Source: an uncultured Lewinella sp. (GTDB lineage Bacteria; Bacteroidota; Bacteroidia; Chitinophagales; Saprospiraceae). From it: a stretch of DNA of 10,113 bases. A program made the translations under genes and the position numbers. Below the pieces are notes generated by a model, which worked only from the letters and a program-made list of their open reading frames with translations, had not been told where the DNA came from and ran no database searches. Positions 1 to 5,617 of this stretch are shown here, piece after piece (position 1 is the stretch's first letter; each line of letters opens with the position of its first letter). The stretch spans positions 1 through 10,113 of the forward strand of contig CALIGP010000256.1 of the NCBI GenBank assembly GCA_938021455.1. The letters are read 5' to 3'.

Positions 1-612
1 GCGTAGATAAGGCTTAATCACCTTATGTCCCTTTGGGAATTTATCGGGGATATCCTCGGTTTTGATGCTGGGGGAAACGACGACATCTTCGCCGTCTTTC
101 CAGTCTACGGGCGTAGCGACGGAGTATCCGTCGGTGAGCTGGAGACTATCGAGTACGCGAAGAATTTCCTGGAAGTTGCGTCCCGTTGAGGGTGGGTAAG
201 TCAACGTCAGGCGTACTTTTTTATTCGGATCGATGATGTAAACCGAGCGAACGGTAAACTTAGCATCGGCTTCAGGGTGCATCATATCATAGGCGACAGC
301 GACCTTTTTGTCGGGATCGGCGATGATGGGAAAGTTCATTTCTACGTTCTGCGTTTCCTCAATGTCTTTGAGCCAGCTCATGTGGCTATCAAGATCATCG
401 ACGCTAAGCGCGATAGCTTTAGCATTACGACGTTCGAAATCCTCCTTCAGAGCAGCCGTACGGCCTAATTCTGTCGTACAAACCGGCGTAAAGTCACTGG
501 GGTGGCTGTAAAGAATGACCCAGCTGTCGCCAGCCCAATCATAAAAATTGATGTCACCCATGGTAGTTTGGGTATCGAAATTGGGGGCTTTTTCGCCTAA
601 GCGGATGGGCAT
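1..612 (-). CDS. 1-Cys peroxiredoxin (Prx6 family), C-terminus cut by window edge
   Basis: Thiol peroxidase that reduces hydrogen peroxide and organic hydroperoxides in the cytoplasm. The frame is open from ATG at 612 to position 1, giving 204 codons. Family members are usually about 210-225 residues, so only a short C-terminal tail is missing. It starts MPIRLGEKAPNF. The active site SHPSDFTPVCTTE places the peroxidatic cysteine at residue 45 with the usual Thr three residues before it. The conserved Arg lies in FTVRSVYIIDP, and the family-typical TYPPSTGRNFQEILRVLD and ATPVDWKDGEDVVV follow. No second cysteine is visible, which fits a 1-Cys enzyme recycled by an outside thiol. The gene is divergent from the sigma-factor operon, with about 170 bp between them. 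Family assignment is firm; substrate preference and reductant are unknown. Confidence 0.95.
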   Translation of the reverse strand, partial: MPIRLGEKAPNFDTQTTMGDINFYDWAGDSWVILYSHPSDFTPVCTTELGRTAALKEDFERRNAKAIALSVDDLDSHMSWLKDIEETQNVEMNFPIIADPDKKVAVAYDMMHPEADAKFTVRSVYIIDPNKKVRLTLTYPPSTGRNFQEILRVLDSLQLTDGYSVATPVDWKDGEDVVVSPSIKTEDIPDKFPKGHKVIKPYLR

Positions 613-638
613 AGTATTATGGGTTTTTGTTAGATAAT

Positions 639-684
639 GAGAACGCAGATGGGCTGGATTCAGTTTTGGGCGAGAACGCAGGTG
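639..684. repeat. Pair of 13-bp direct repeats upstream of the peroxiredoxin
   Basis: GAGAACGCAGNTG occurs at 639-651 and again at 672-684, with a start-to-start distance of 33 bp, about three helical turns. The two copies differ only at the N. They lie between the peroxiredoxin start (612) and the sigma-factor start (785). They could be binding sites for a regulator, or a degenerate remnant of an intergenic repeat family. No clear Bacteroidota promoter could be recognised on either strand of this 172-bp spacer. Confidence 0.4.
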
Positions 685-784
685 CAGGGGAAGTTTTTAA
701 AAAAGCAATATTTTTTCTCCTACGCGCTAACGCGCGCTTCCTGGCTGGTGCTATCCCTTATGAAAACCCGATCTTTCGTTCCTG

Positions 785-1351
785 ATGGCCTACCCTGCTG
801 ACAAGTCTGCCCACCACCTCCTTCCGGCCTGCCGCCGGGGAGACCGGCGGGCGCAGGAAGCTTTCTACCGGCTGCATTTCCCCCGCTTACTCCCCATCTG
901 TATGCGCTATCTCCGCAACCGGGAAGAAGCCGTTGGGGTACTCAATCACGCCATGCTACGCATCTTTCAATCACTGGATGATTACCGCGAAGAGCAAAAG
1001 TTGGAAGCCTGGCTGGCGACCATCGTGCGGCGAACGACGCTCAACTTCATCCGGGATGAAGGGCGCGCACGCCGGCGTTTTCAACCAGAAAATTATGACC
1101 CCCCGGCCTCCGTGGCCAACGCCGCCCCCGGCCAGCTCAACGCGGAAGACATTCTCAAACTGCTGCAGGCCTTGCCCGATTACCTGCGGGTGGTCTTTAG
1201 CCTGGCCGTCATCGACGGCCTCCCGCATCAGGAGATCGCTACCGAGTTGGAGATCACCGTTGCCGCCAGTCGCTGGCGGCTGGCAAAAGCACGGGAGTTA
1301 CTTCGGGGCCACTATCAATCCATTAACCGTATCAACGAATCCCTGCTATGA
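785..1351 (+). CDS. ECF-type RNA polymerase sigma factor
   Basis: Alternative sigma factor of the extracytoplasmic-function class, directing RNA polymerase to a small regulon. It has 188 residues, normal for the class. Region 2 spans about residues 15-92: RAQEAFYRLHFPRLLPICMRY, then EEAVGVLNHAMLRIF, then KLEAWLATIVRRTTLNFIRD. Region 4 spans about 123-175, with LPDYLRVVFSLAVIDGLPHQ and then the helix-turn-helix EIATELEITVAASRWRLAKARELL. In region 2.2 the usual DxxQ-like core is replaced by a VLN version, which I associate with a Bacteroidota subtype. ATG 785 was chosen because the only nearby upstream ATG (760) is out of frame and soon stops. There is no Shine-Dalgarno. It overlaps the next gene by four bases (ATGA at 1348), so the two are probably translationally coupled. 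Confidence 0.9.
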   Translation: MAYPADKSAHHLLPACRRGDRRAQEAFYRLHFPRLLPICMRYLRNREEAVGVLNHAMLRIFQSLDDYREEQKLEAWLATIVRRTTLNFIRDEGRARRRFQPENYDPPASVANAAPGQLNAEDILKLLQALPDYLRVVFSLAVIDGLPHQEIATELEITVAASRWRLAKARELLRGHYQSINRINESLL

Positions 1352-2199
1352 GCACGCCCGACAACAACTGGGAAGATCACTGGCGGGAGACCCTCGCTGA
1401 TCATAAGGCTTCACCACCCTCCACAATGGACTGGGGTGGCATGGAGGAGTTGCTGGAAGCCAAAGTTGCGCCCTTAAGTCCAATCAAAGCCCCCATTTCT
1501 AGCCTGGAGGGAAAAACGTTAAAGCTTCCCGGTCTACCCTGGCCCGTTTGGGCAATTGCGATTGCTTTGGTCCTGGCTCTGGGGTACTGGCTAGGTAGCC
1601 ATACGGCATTGGGCGTCAGCCAGGAAATGAATACTATCCCGAAAAAGACAAGCCTTGCGGACGCCTTAACGCCTCCTGCCGACACCATTTTTGATACGTT
1701 ATTCAGCGTAGGTGCTAATGGTGAGCTAACGGAAGAAATTATTTCCATAGAACGGGCAATCGTTAATAGGACCACAGCACAAAAAAGTCCGGAAATAAAC
1801 ACCTCCCTTCCCGCTGGCAAAAGCCCTTCTCCCTCTACGCCCGTTAACCTAAACCGTGAAAAACTAAAGGCTGGTAGCAATGACATTGCTCCTTCAACCA
1901 CCCCTGCAGTTCTGCTGAGCGAAGCCAAAGCACCTACAACTTCGCCTGAATTTTTTACCGGGATCCGACGCCCCGACACCCCTTCTTCTGCCCCCGGTTT
2001 ATCCTACGATCTTTCGTCAAAGCCTACCGTTCGTCCCAACCGGGGCGGCTACGTCCGCCCACTAAAAACCCTGTCTCCTCCCACTGACCGGGAGCTGCTG
2101 GAGCAACGAATCAAAGCGCTGTCCCTTTCGGAGAAATTGGTCATCACGCCATTGCGCTACAAAAACGGTCACTTCCCCGCTTATCGGCCCCGAAACTAA
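1348..2199 (+). CDS. Single-pass membrane protein, candidate anti-sigma factor
   Basis: Unrecognised 283-residue protein coupled by an ATGA overlap to the ECF sigma gene. The cytoplasmic N-terminus (1-65) carries the pattern W..HWRETLADHKASPP...W..MEELL. It resembles the F..kL..h...PP...W..I...L start seen in Bacteroidota proteins encoded beside ECF sigma factors. One strong transmembrane segment lies at about 66-84 (WPVWAIAIALVLALGYWLGS). The rest (about 85-283) would be periplasmic, is rich in Pro, Ser and Thr, has no recognisable fold, and ends in a basic, proline-containing tail. Position, topology and coupling suggest it holds the sigma factor at the inner membrane and releases it on an envelope signal. 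That role is inference: there is no zinc-binding HxxxCxxC motif, and no FecR-like domain was recognised. Confidence 0.6.
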   Translation: MSTPDNNWEDHWRETLADHKASPPSTMDWGGMEELLEAKVAPLSPIKAPISSLEGKTLKLPGLPWPVWAIAIALVLALGYWLGSHTALGVSQEMNTIPKKTSLADALTPPADTIFDTLFSVGANGELTEEIISIERAIVNRTTAQKSPEINTSLPAGKSPSPSTPVNLNREKLKAGSNDIAPSTTPAVLLSEAKAPTTSPEFFTGIRRPDTPSSAPGLSYDLSSKPTVRPNRGGYVRPLKTLSPPTDRELLEQRIKALSLSEKLVITPLRYKNGHFPAYRPRN

Positions 2200-2219
2200 C
2201 CCTTTTCAAGCCCCATCCC

Positions 2220-3035
2220 ATGAAACACCTATTCATCCGTCACCTATTAGCAGGTCTCCTTCTGCTACCCTTTTTACTGAAAGGGCAGGGCTTCGATGCA
2301 GCGTACAGCATTAGATATAATACCGGACTGGCCACCAGTAAAATTGAGCCCGCTGCGAATGGTTTCAGGCAACAGCTTGCTCACTCCACCGCCCTGGAAC
2401 TAGAACTTCGCAGAAGCGACCATCTGGGCTGGCTGATTGGTTTTTATTTCGAAGGCATTGAAATAGGAAAAAGCAGTGTTTTTGTAGGTGATGCCGTTGA
2501 GCCATTCAACATGATTCACCCTTATTCCAGCAGGCTAAGTAGCGTCTATCTACGACTAGGAGTCCAATACAATTTCCGCATTCTGGAAGGCGACCTGAGT
2601 CTTGGTCTGCTGGCAGGCCCGGGAGCCGTTAACTATTCGCGAGATTGGAATGTGCTGAATATATTAGTCATTGAAGGTAATATCATTAGGGATAATCCCG
2701 CTTTCACCACTTTTACGGACGAAAGTACAGCGACCTTTAGGCTCCAGGCTGCTGCCCGCCTGCAATACACGTACTGGTTCACCCCGGCATTGGCTTTTTC
2801 GGCGGGGTTAGAATACAACCAAAGTCATTACATAAGTGGAGGGATTGAAACTCTCCGGGGAGAACGTTATGAAATCAAAGACCAGGAATTCTTCCCCGGA
2901 GGAGCACCGGGCCGCGTATCCCCCCTCATCTATAACATTAACTATGACCGGACAACCCAGATGCCTGACCCTAGTCCTGTTATTCACCAGTTCCAATTTA
3001 CGCTTGGCCTCACCTGTAGACTGATAAGCTTATGA
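2220..3035 (+). CDS. Exported protein, probable outer-membrane beta-barrel
   Basis: A 271-residue protein with a clear signal peptide: MKHLFIRHLLAG followed by a leucine-rich core, with cleavage likely near LLKGQG at about residues 21-24. The mature part alternates polar and hydrophobic residues in strands typical of small outer-membrane barrels, for example SVYLRLGVQYNFRI, LQAAARLQYTYWF and ALAFSAGLEYNQSHYI. It ends in QFQFTLGLTCRLISL, a plausible last strand. It starts 20 bp after the membrane protein and overlaps the next gene by four bases. No specific family was recognised. It may be a porin-like or sensor component of the sigma/anti-sigma system, or simply its target. Confidence 0.65.
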   Translation: MKHLFIRHLLAGLLLLPFLLKGQGFDAAYSIRYNTGLATSKIEPAANGFRQQLAHSTALELELRRSDHLGWLIGFYFEGIEIGKSSVFVGDAVEPFNMIHPYSSRLSSVYLRLGVQYNFRILEGDLSLGLLAGPGAVNYSRDWNVLNILVIEGNIIRDNPAFTTFTDESTATFRLQAAARLQYTYWFTPALAFSAGLEYNQSHYISGGIETLRGERYEIKDQEFFPGGAPGRVSPLIYNINYDRTTQMPDPSPVIHQFQFTLGLTCRLISL

Positions 3036-3796
3036 AATACTTATTTATATCCCTGATCATACTGCCCCTTGGCGTATTCGCTCAACTGCACCTACAAATC
3101 TCTGGTGATTTTTCGGTTACCTTCCTCCCATCAACAGCCGCAGGCCGGGGGGCTACGGTTAACTCAACCTCAACAGATAATAGCGGTGTCAGCTTTGGCG
3201 CAGAGCTTTGGTTTCCGGGTAAAAGTAAAAAATACAACTATGGCCTTTATGCCCGCTACGGCCGAGTGTTTTCTACCCGCCTGCAAGGCAATTTCAGCGG
3301 CCCCGCAGCTGGCGCTACTCCCGAAAGCAATCGAATCATCTTTGCCCAGACCAAACTCCAGGGTTTTGACTTCAGTCAGCTGGGGGCGTCAGCTAAAATA
3401 GCGCGCTTTAGTTCGCCTCGCTTTGATTGGTCCTTTCAGGCGGGTGGCGGAGTAAGCTTTATTCCTAGCCAGCGGCTTCACGTTGCCGGTAGCGAATTTC
3501 ATTCTGATAAAGATCGGTTGCAGACGCCCGGGTCCGGATATGAAATCGATAGTAACGGAATCCGGGAAAGCGCCTCTTTTGTAAATAGCATAACCTTACT
3601 GGACGATATGTTGCTAAAGGTTACCCCTTTTCTGGAGATTGAATTGAACGCAGAATCACCGGGAGGGATTATGGCTTTTCTATCGGCCCAGATTGGCCTA
3701 CGCCCCGTTGTTGACCCCGACCTCTACCAGGGAAACGACCTTAACGGTCTCCTGTGGTTTCAAATCCGGACGGGTGCCAAAGGCCGACTATTCTAG
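3032..3796 (+). CDS. Exported protein, probable outer-membrane beta-barrel
   Basis: A 254-residue protein beginning MKYLFISLIILPLGVFAQ, a signal peptide with cleavage likely after Ala17, leaving the Gln start common in Bacteroidota. Barrel-like strands follow: LHLQISGDFSVTF, GVSFGAELWFPG, YNYGLYARYGRVF, FDWSFQAGGGVSFIP and LWFQIRTGAKGRLF at the C-terminus, which ends in Phe as many outer-membrane strands do. The start codon overlaps the previous stop (ATGA at 3032), so the two barrel-like proteins are probably made together. No named family was recognised, and the two proteins do not look like close copies of each other. The stop lies only 3 bp from the stop of the convergent hydrolase gene. 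Confidence 0.65.
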   Translation: MKYLFISLIILPLGVFAQLHLQISGDFSVTFLPSTAAGRGATVNSTSTDNSGVSFGAELWFPGKSKKYNYGLYARYGRVFSTRLQGNFSGPAAGATPESNRIIFAQTKLQGFDFSQLGASAKIARFSSPRFDWSFQAGGGVSFIPSQRLHVAGSEFHSDKDRLQTPGSGYEIDSNGIRESASFVNSITLLDDMLLKVTPFLEIELNAESPGGIMAFLSAQIGLRPVVDPDLYQGNDLNGLLWFQIRTGAKGRLF

Positions 3797-3799
3797 CGG

Positions 3800-4756
3800 T
3801 TAGCGGTAATAATCACTCACTCCGCCACTCACCGCCAGATCTGCTTCACTGACGATAGCCGGTAGAGGTTCGATATCTCCTTCATTTACCTTTGCTCCTT
3901 CAGGCAGGGTTCCTTCTAAGAGGAAAGCCAATACTACCCGGGTAACCCCGGCCGTCCCCAGATGATGCCCGGCGCCCTTAGGTGTGTATATAGCACTACC
4001 TTTCCAGTGGCTGTGATTGCGCAGGGTATTACGAAAAGCGACTACCTTGTCTTCTGGGTCGTGTACGAGCAATGCCTTCACGTCTGGGAGAGACGTGGCG
4101 TTTCTGGCCACGTCAAACTCATCGAGGCTACGGCCAGTTCGCTGCTCGATGTAAGCCTGCATCTGGTCAAAGACAACGGATCGCAGGCCCAGGCTGGCGG
4201 CGAAGGTGAGAAAGATCCACTTGACCTCCGAAAAGACGCCCATAACGACGGCGCGCTTAGGGCGTAACTCCTTTGGCAAGGCCGTTAGGGCTTCCACCAA
4301 GCAGCCTCCGCCAAAAGAATGGCATAAAACTAAATCACAACCACCAACTCGTTGGAGGACTTCTATCTCTAAAGCGACGTAGCGCGGATAATCAAGGCTT
4401 CCTTTACCCGCGAGACCATGACCTGGCGGATCAAAGGCGACCACCCGGTACCCCGCCTCCGTCAGCGCAGGAACGTAATGACGCCAACGACCAGCGTTAT
4501 AGGCCCAACCGTAGGCGCAGAAAACAACCGGAGCATCTGCCTCACCCCAGCTATACACCGGAATATTAATTCCTTCATGCTTAAAGTCATGCCGATCAGC
4601 CGTCTCCAGGAAAGCAAACTCCTTCGACCGTACGTTGGGCTTTGGTGGTGCGGCAAACAGTCGAAAGGCCAGCTTACCTGCCAAAGTTGGACTTGCGTAG
4701 GACACCGCATTTAGCCCTAAGCCCAAACTTTTAAATGCAATTGCTTTGATACTCAT
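3800..4756 (-). CDS. Alpha/beta hydrolase
   Basis: Probable serine hydrolase (esterase or lipase-like) of 318 residues. An N-terminal hydrophobic/amphipathic stretch, SIKAIAFKSLGLGLNAVSYA then KLAFRLFAAP, precedes the catalytic fold and is common in Bacteroidota members. The fold begins near VVFCAYGWAYNAGRW (about 77-91). DPPGHGLAGKG follows at about 109-119. The nucleophile elbow is CHSFGG with Ser147. Candidate acid is Asp236 in HDPEDKVV and candidate base His264 or His265 in GAGHHLG. The first elbow position is Cys rather than the usual Gly, and the oxyanion-strand motif reads YGW rather than HGW. The start overlaps the tetR stop (ATGA), so it is coupled to that regulator, which probably controls it. 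Substrate is unknown. Confidence 0.88.
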   Translation of the reverse strand: MSIKAIAFKSLGLGLNAVSYASPTLAGKLAFRLFAAPPKPNVRSKEFAFLETADRHDFKHEGINIPVYSWGEADAPVVFCAYGWAYNAGRWRHYVPALTEAGYRVVAFDPPGHGLAGKGSLDYPRYVALEIEVLQRVGGCDLVLCHSFGGGCLVEALTALPKELRPKRAVVMGVFSEVKWIFLTFAASLGLRSVVFDQMQAYIEQRTGRSLDEFDVARNATSLPDVKALLVHDPEDKVVAFRNTLRNHSHWKGSAIYTPKGAGHHLGTAGVTRVVLAFLLEGTLPEGAKVNEGDIEPLPAIVSEADLAVSGGVSDYYR

Positions 4757-5331
4757 TGGGAAGAAGTTGTGATCGGTAAATGAAGATTCTCCAGACTGCG
4801 GTCAATCAATCGTTCCAGGTGTATCGGATCACGATAGAGCTTAAAGAGCAAGACGCTGCCCTGGTAGTCCGCGAAGAGGCGATAAGCTCGTTCGGTTGCT
4901 TCTTCTTCGGAGAACCGCTCCATTAAAAGGCGTTGCATCGCCGCTAACCACTTTTCGTGAAACTGCCGTAGCTCGGGGGCAAACTCGCCATCTACTCCTG
5001 TCTCCAAAATACTATTGGCAAAGAAGCAACCGCTGCCTTCGTTTAGAAGACAGAGTTCGAAATGCTTTCGCTCAAAAGCTTCAAACCTGGTTTCCAGATC
5101 CCCTTCACCATCAACAATTGAGAGAACTTTGCGCTCGTACCAATCAATGGCAAACGCAATAACGGCCCGCATAACGCCTGCCTTACTACCAAAGTGATGC
5201 AGGATACCGGCCTTACCCAGGCCAGCCGCGTCCGCCAACTGTTGCAGTGAAGCATGGTGGTAGCCATGGCGGTGAAACACCGCCCAGGCAGAACGAAGGA
5301 TAGCTTCCGGAGTTGTTTTGAGTTTGGGCAT
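4753..5331 (-). CDS. TetR/AcrR-family transcriptional regulator
   Basis: A 192-residue DNA-binding repressor candidate. The N-terminal helix-turn-helix domain is at about residues 8-55: AILRSAWAVFHRHGYHHASL, then QQLADAAGLGKAGILHHFGSK. The C-terminal ligand domain contains SGCFFANSILETG (Cys102), which resembles the region around the redox-active cysteine of E. coli NemR, and a lysine in LLFKLYRDP (Lys164) near where NemR has its partner lysine. That likeness is from memory. The gene is first in a two-gene unit with an alpha/beta hydrolase. Its promoter overlaps a palindromic operator-like site just upstream, so negative autoregulation is likely. The effector is unknown; an electrophile or oxidant is possible. 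Confidence 0.92.
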   Translation of the reverse strand: MPKLKTTPEAILRSAWAVFHRHGYHHASLQQLADAAGLGKAGILHHFGSKAGVMRAVIAFAIDWYERKVLSIVDGEGDLETRFEAFERKHFELCLLNEGSGCFFANSILETGVDGEFAPELRQFHEKWLAAMQRLLMERFSEEEATERAYRLFADYQGSVLLFKLYRDPIHLERLIDRSLENLHLPITTSSQ

Positions 5332-5342
5332 ATTCGTATTTT

Positions 5343-5356
5343 ACCAATCGGTTGGT
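5343..5356. promoter_or_regulatory. Palindromic operator-like site before tetR
   Basis: ACCAATCGGTTGGT has 5-bp perfect arms ACCAA/TTGGT around a CG centre, with a single mismatched pair. It sits 11 bp before the tetR start and just downstream of the -7 box, about where transcription should begin. Inverted repeats of this size and form are typical binding sites for TetR dimers. A second TTGG copy directly adjoins (5356-5359). Binding by this regulator is inferred. Confidence 0.65.
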
Positions 5357-5359
5357 TGG

Positions 5360-5392
5360 CAAATATAAGAAAAAAATGCGCTTCTGCCCAAA
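5360..5392 (-). promoter_or_regulatory. Bacteroidota-type promoter for tetR-hydrolase
   Basis: On the minus strand, TATATTTG (5367-5360) matches the -7 consensus TAnnTTTG exactly. TTTG (5392-5389) matches the -33 element, with a 21-bp spacer. Transcription would start a few bases downstream, inside or at the palindrome at 5343-5356. Confidence 0.65.
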
Positions 5393-5447
5393 TGTTGGGG
5401 AGATAAGTGGTTCTTAAATGTTGTAGAGTCGCGCTTCGCGCTTTACT

Positions 5448-5491
5448 CCCCGGACTACGTGGATGGCTGCGCCATACCACTTCGTCCGGGG
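5448..5491. repeat. Hairpin A of the palindrome block
   Basis: Outer arms CCCCGGAC (5448-5455) and GTCCGGGG (5484-5491) pair perfectly. After a small internal loop, GTGG (5459-5462) pairs with CCAC (5477-5480). The tip is ATGGC-TGC-GCCAT (5463-5475), with one bulged A at 5476. Confidence 0.8.
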
Positions 5492-5554
5492 CTAAGGATG
5501 TTTGATCCCTACGGGATCAGGACTACGGAGTGGTCCAACATCCTTAGCCCCGGA
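5485..5554. repeat. Perfect three-way-junction palindrome B
   Basis: An 18-bp perfect outer stem pairs TCCGGGGCTAAGGATGTT (5485-5502) with its exact complement at 5537-5554. The 34 bases between are wholly used by two abutting 17-nt hairpins. TGATCCC-TAC-GGGATCA occupies 5503-5519. GGACTAC-GGA-GTGGTCC occupies 5520-5536, with one T-G wobble. No base is left unpaired at the junction. Confidence 0.85.
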
Positions 5555-5589
5555 TAAAGGAAGAGGCGAAGCCTCGACGTAATCCGGGG
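5548..5589. repeat. Hairpin C of the palindrome block
   Basis: Outer arms CCCCGGAT (5548-5555) and ATCCGGGG (5582-5589) are exact complements. The tip is GAGGC-GAA-GCCTC (5563-5575). The segments between do not pair well, so this is a stem with a large internal loop and a capped tip. It is the unit closest to the phhA stop (28 bp away), so it could also protect or end that transcript. Confidence 0.75.
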
Positions 5590-5617
5590 GAAATCATGAT
5601 CAGACCAACTAAAAGCC

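Larger units (their letters stand above)
5431..5589. repeat. Composite block of nested palindromes (REP/MITE-like)
   Basis: This non-coding block fills most of the 286-bp gap between phhA and tetR. It comprises a short hairpin GCGC-TTC-GCGC (5431-5441), hairpin A (5448-5491), three-way junction B (5485-5554) and hairpin C (5548-5589). Neighbouring units share arms: 5485-5491 is used by both A and B, and 5548-5554 by both B and C. Four CCCCGG/CCGGGG boxes (5448, 5484, 5548, 5582) mark the unit boundaries. It could be an intergenic repeat moved by a transposase elsewhere, a structured RNA, or a complex 3' end for phhA. No long T-tract follows it on the minus strand. Confidence 0.75.

Noticed and set aside
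277..511. Plus-strand frames of 63 and 67 codons near the left edge
   Set aside because: They are antisense to the peroxiredoxin, which is open through the whole interval with its active site intact.
719..739. CGCG-CTAA-CGCG palindrome before the sigma gene, considered as a terminator
   Set aside because: The stem is only four base pairs with no T-tract, and no transcript is expected to end there; a weak resemblance to the mini-hairpins at 5431-5589 is not enough to call it.
1401..1979. Minus-strand open frame of 192 codons opposite the candidate anti-sigma gene
   Set aside because: It is antisense to a coupled operon gene with a clear membrane segment, and no recognisable protein features support it.
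5043..5480. Minus-strand open frame of 145 codons spanning the tetR promoter
   Set aside because: It runs through the tetR gene in another frame, the operator and part of hairpin A; the TetR frame has unmistakable family motifs.
5431..5589. CRISPR array or tRNA-like gene
   Set aside because: The repeats are inverted and nested rather than direct and evenly spaced, and there is no T-loop, anticodon arm or acceptor end for a tRNA.
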